From Thermaerobacillus caldiproteolyticus (GTDB taxonomy: Bacteria; Bacillota; Bacilli; Bacillales; Anoxybacillaceae), in contig NZ_JACDUT010000002.1 of assembly GCF_013761245.1 (NCBI RefSeq), positions 303,927-367,926 on the forward strand: 64,000 nt of DNA. Direction: 5' to 3'. Below, piece by piece: positions 63,911-64,000 of this stretch. Below the pieces are notes generated by a model. It worked only from the letters and a program-made list of their open reading frames with translations, searched no databases and was not told where the DNA came from. Position 1 is the stretch's first letter; each line of letters opens with the position of its first letter. The position numbers were made by a program, and so were the translations under genes.

Positions 63911-64000
63911 TGATCCCCTTATAGTAGACAGAAAAAAGAAAGCCAATTAATCTGTCTACTATGGAGGGGATTTTTCTATGGGGAAAATACGAAAAACCTA
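63911..64000 (+). mobile_element. Left end of an insertion sequence (IS3-like?)
   Basis: TGATCCCCTTATAGTAGACAG starts near 63911. Its core ATAGTAGACAG (63921-63931) is repeated inverted as CTGTCTACTAT (63952-63962), and ATCCCCT pairs with AGGGGAT around the ribosome site. Such a hairpin would hide the start site in read-through RNA, a common IS device. The 3' end is outside the window. Confidence 0.6.
63978..64000 (+). CDS. Transposase N-terminus (truncated by window end)
   Basis: ATG 63978 follows GGAGGGG by 8 bp and encodes MGKIRKT before the window ends. From memory, the opening resembles IS3-family OrfA proteins of Bacillaceae. Too short for certainty. Confidence 0.5.

Overview
The window reads as a chromosomal segment of a moderately thermophilic, spore-forming Bacillaceae, most like Anoxybacillus or Parageobacillus. 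Evidence: a Bacillus subtilis-type methionine-salvage cluster next to kinE and ogt, an alpha/beta small acid-soluble spore protein, a SigI/RsgI pair, S-box riboswitches, catabolite-response and LacI-type operators, and moderate GC. The assignment is inference; no 16S or marker gene is present.

Region 1 (1-13.4 kb): a decayed EamA transporter, then methionine salvage. mtnW-mtnX-mtnB-mtnD is a translationally coupled operon on the minus strand behind a SAM-I riboswitch. mtnE and mtnU diverge next to it. mtnK-mtnA runs on the plus strand behind a second SAM-I riboswitch with an unusual three-hairpin P3 insertion. It continues without a gap into a three-gene sugar-type ABC importer, a good candidate for methylthioribose uptake. 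An orphan CheX-like gene follows.

Region 2 (13.4-36.2 kb): ordinary Bacillaceae genes. These are ogt and a four-PAS kinase resembling KinE with a SigH-like promoter, a B12-binding radical SAM protein, three very small sporulation-type genes, an adhB-MFS pair, and a LacI-regulated carbohydrate ABC operon with a debranching-type glucosidase. Then come an ssp gene, a ferritin pseudogene broken by frameshifts and stops, sigI-rsgI, an amino-acid permease, a DUF485 plus solute:sodium symporter pair, and an Eis-like acetyltransferase.

Region 3 (36.7-39.0 kb): the most striking part. A degenerate tRNA-Val(GAC) is followed by a six-repeat CRISPR array, a tracrRNA-like sequence and a 424-residue nuclease. 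The nuclease matches miniature Cas12f1 (type V-F) in length, N-terminus, RuvC residues and zinc ribbon. The tracrRNA carries a 9-nt anti-repeat matching the array. No cas1, cas2 or cas4 is present, so this is a minimal, apparently complete interference locus. It lies between the tRNA-Val remnant, a possible attachment site, and a prophage, so it may be prophage cargo.

Region 4 (39.2-63.9 kb): a siphovirus prophage on the minus strand, from packaging (HNH, TerS, TerL) through portal, protease, capsid, connectors, tail tube, frameshifted gpG-gpGT chaperone, tape measure, distal tail, baseplate and fibre genes to lysis (XhlA, holin, amidase) and two cargo genes. Three genes look broken: the capsid gene by a 17-bp tandem duplication, the HNH gene by an amber codon, and a small gene by a TGA. 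The prophage therefore looks defective. An insertion sequence begins at the right edge.
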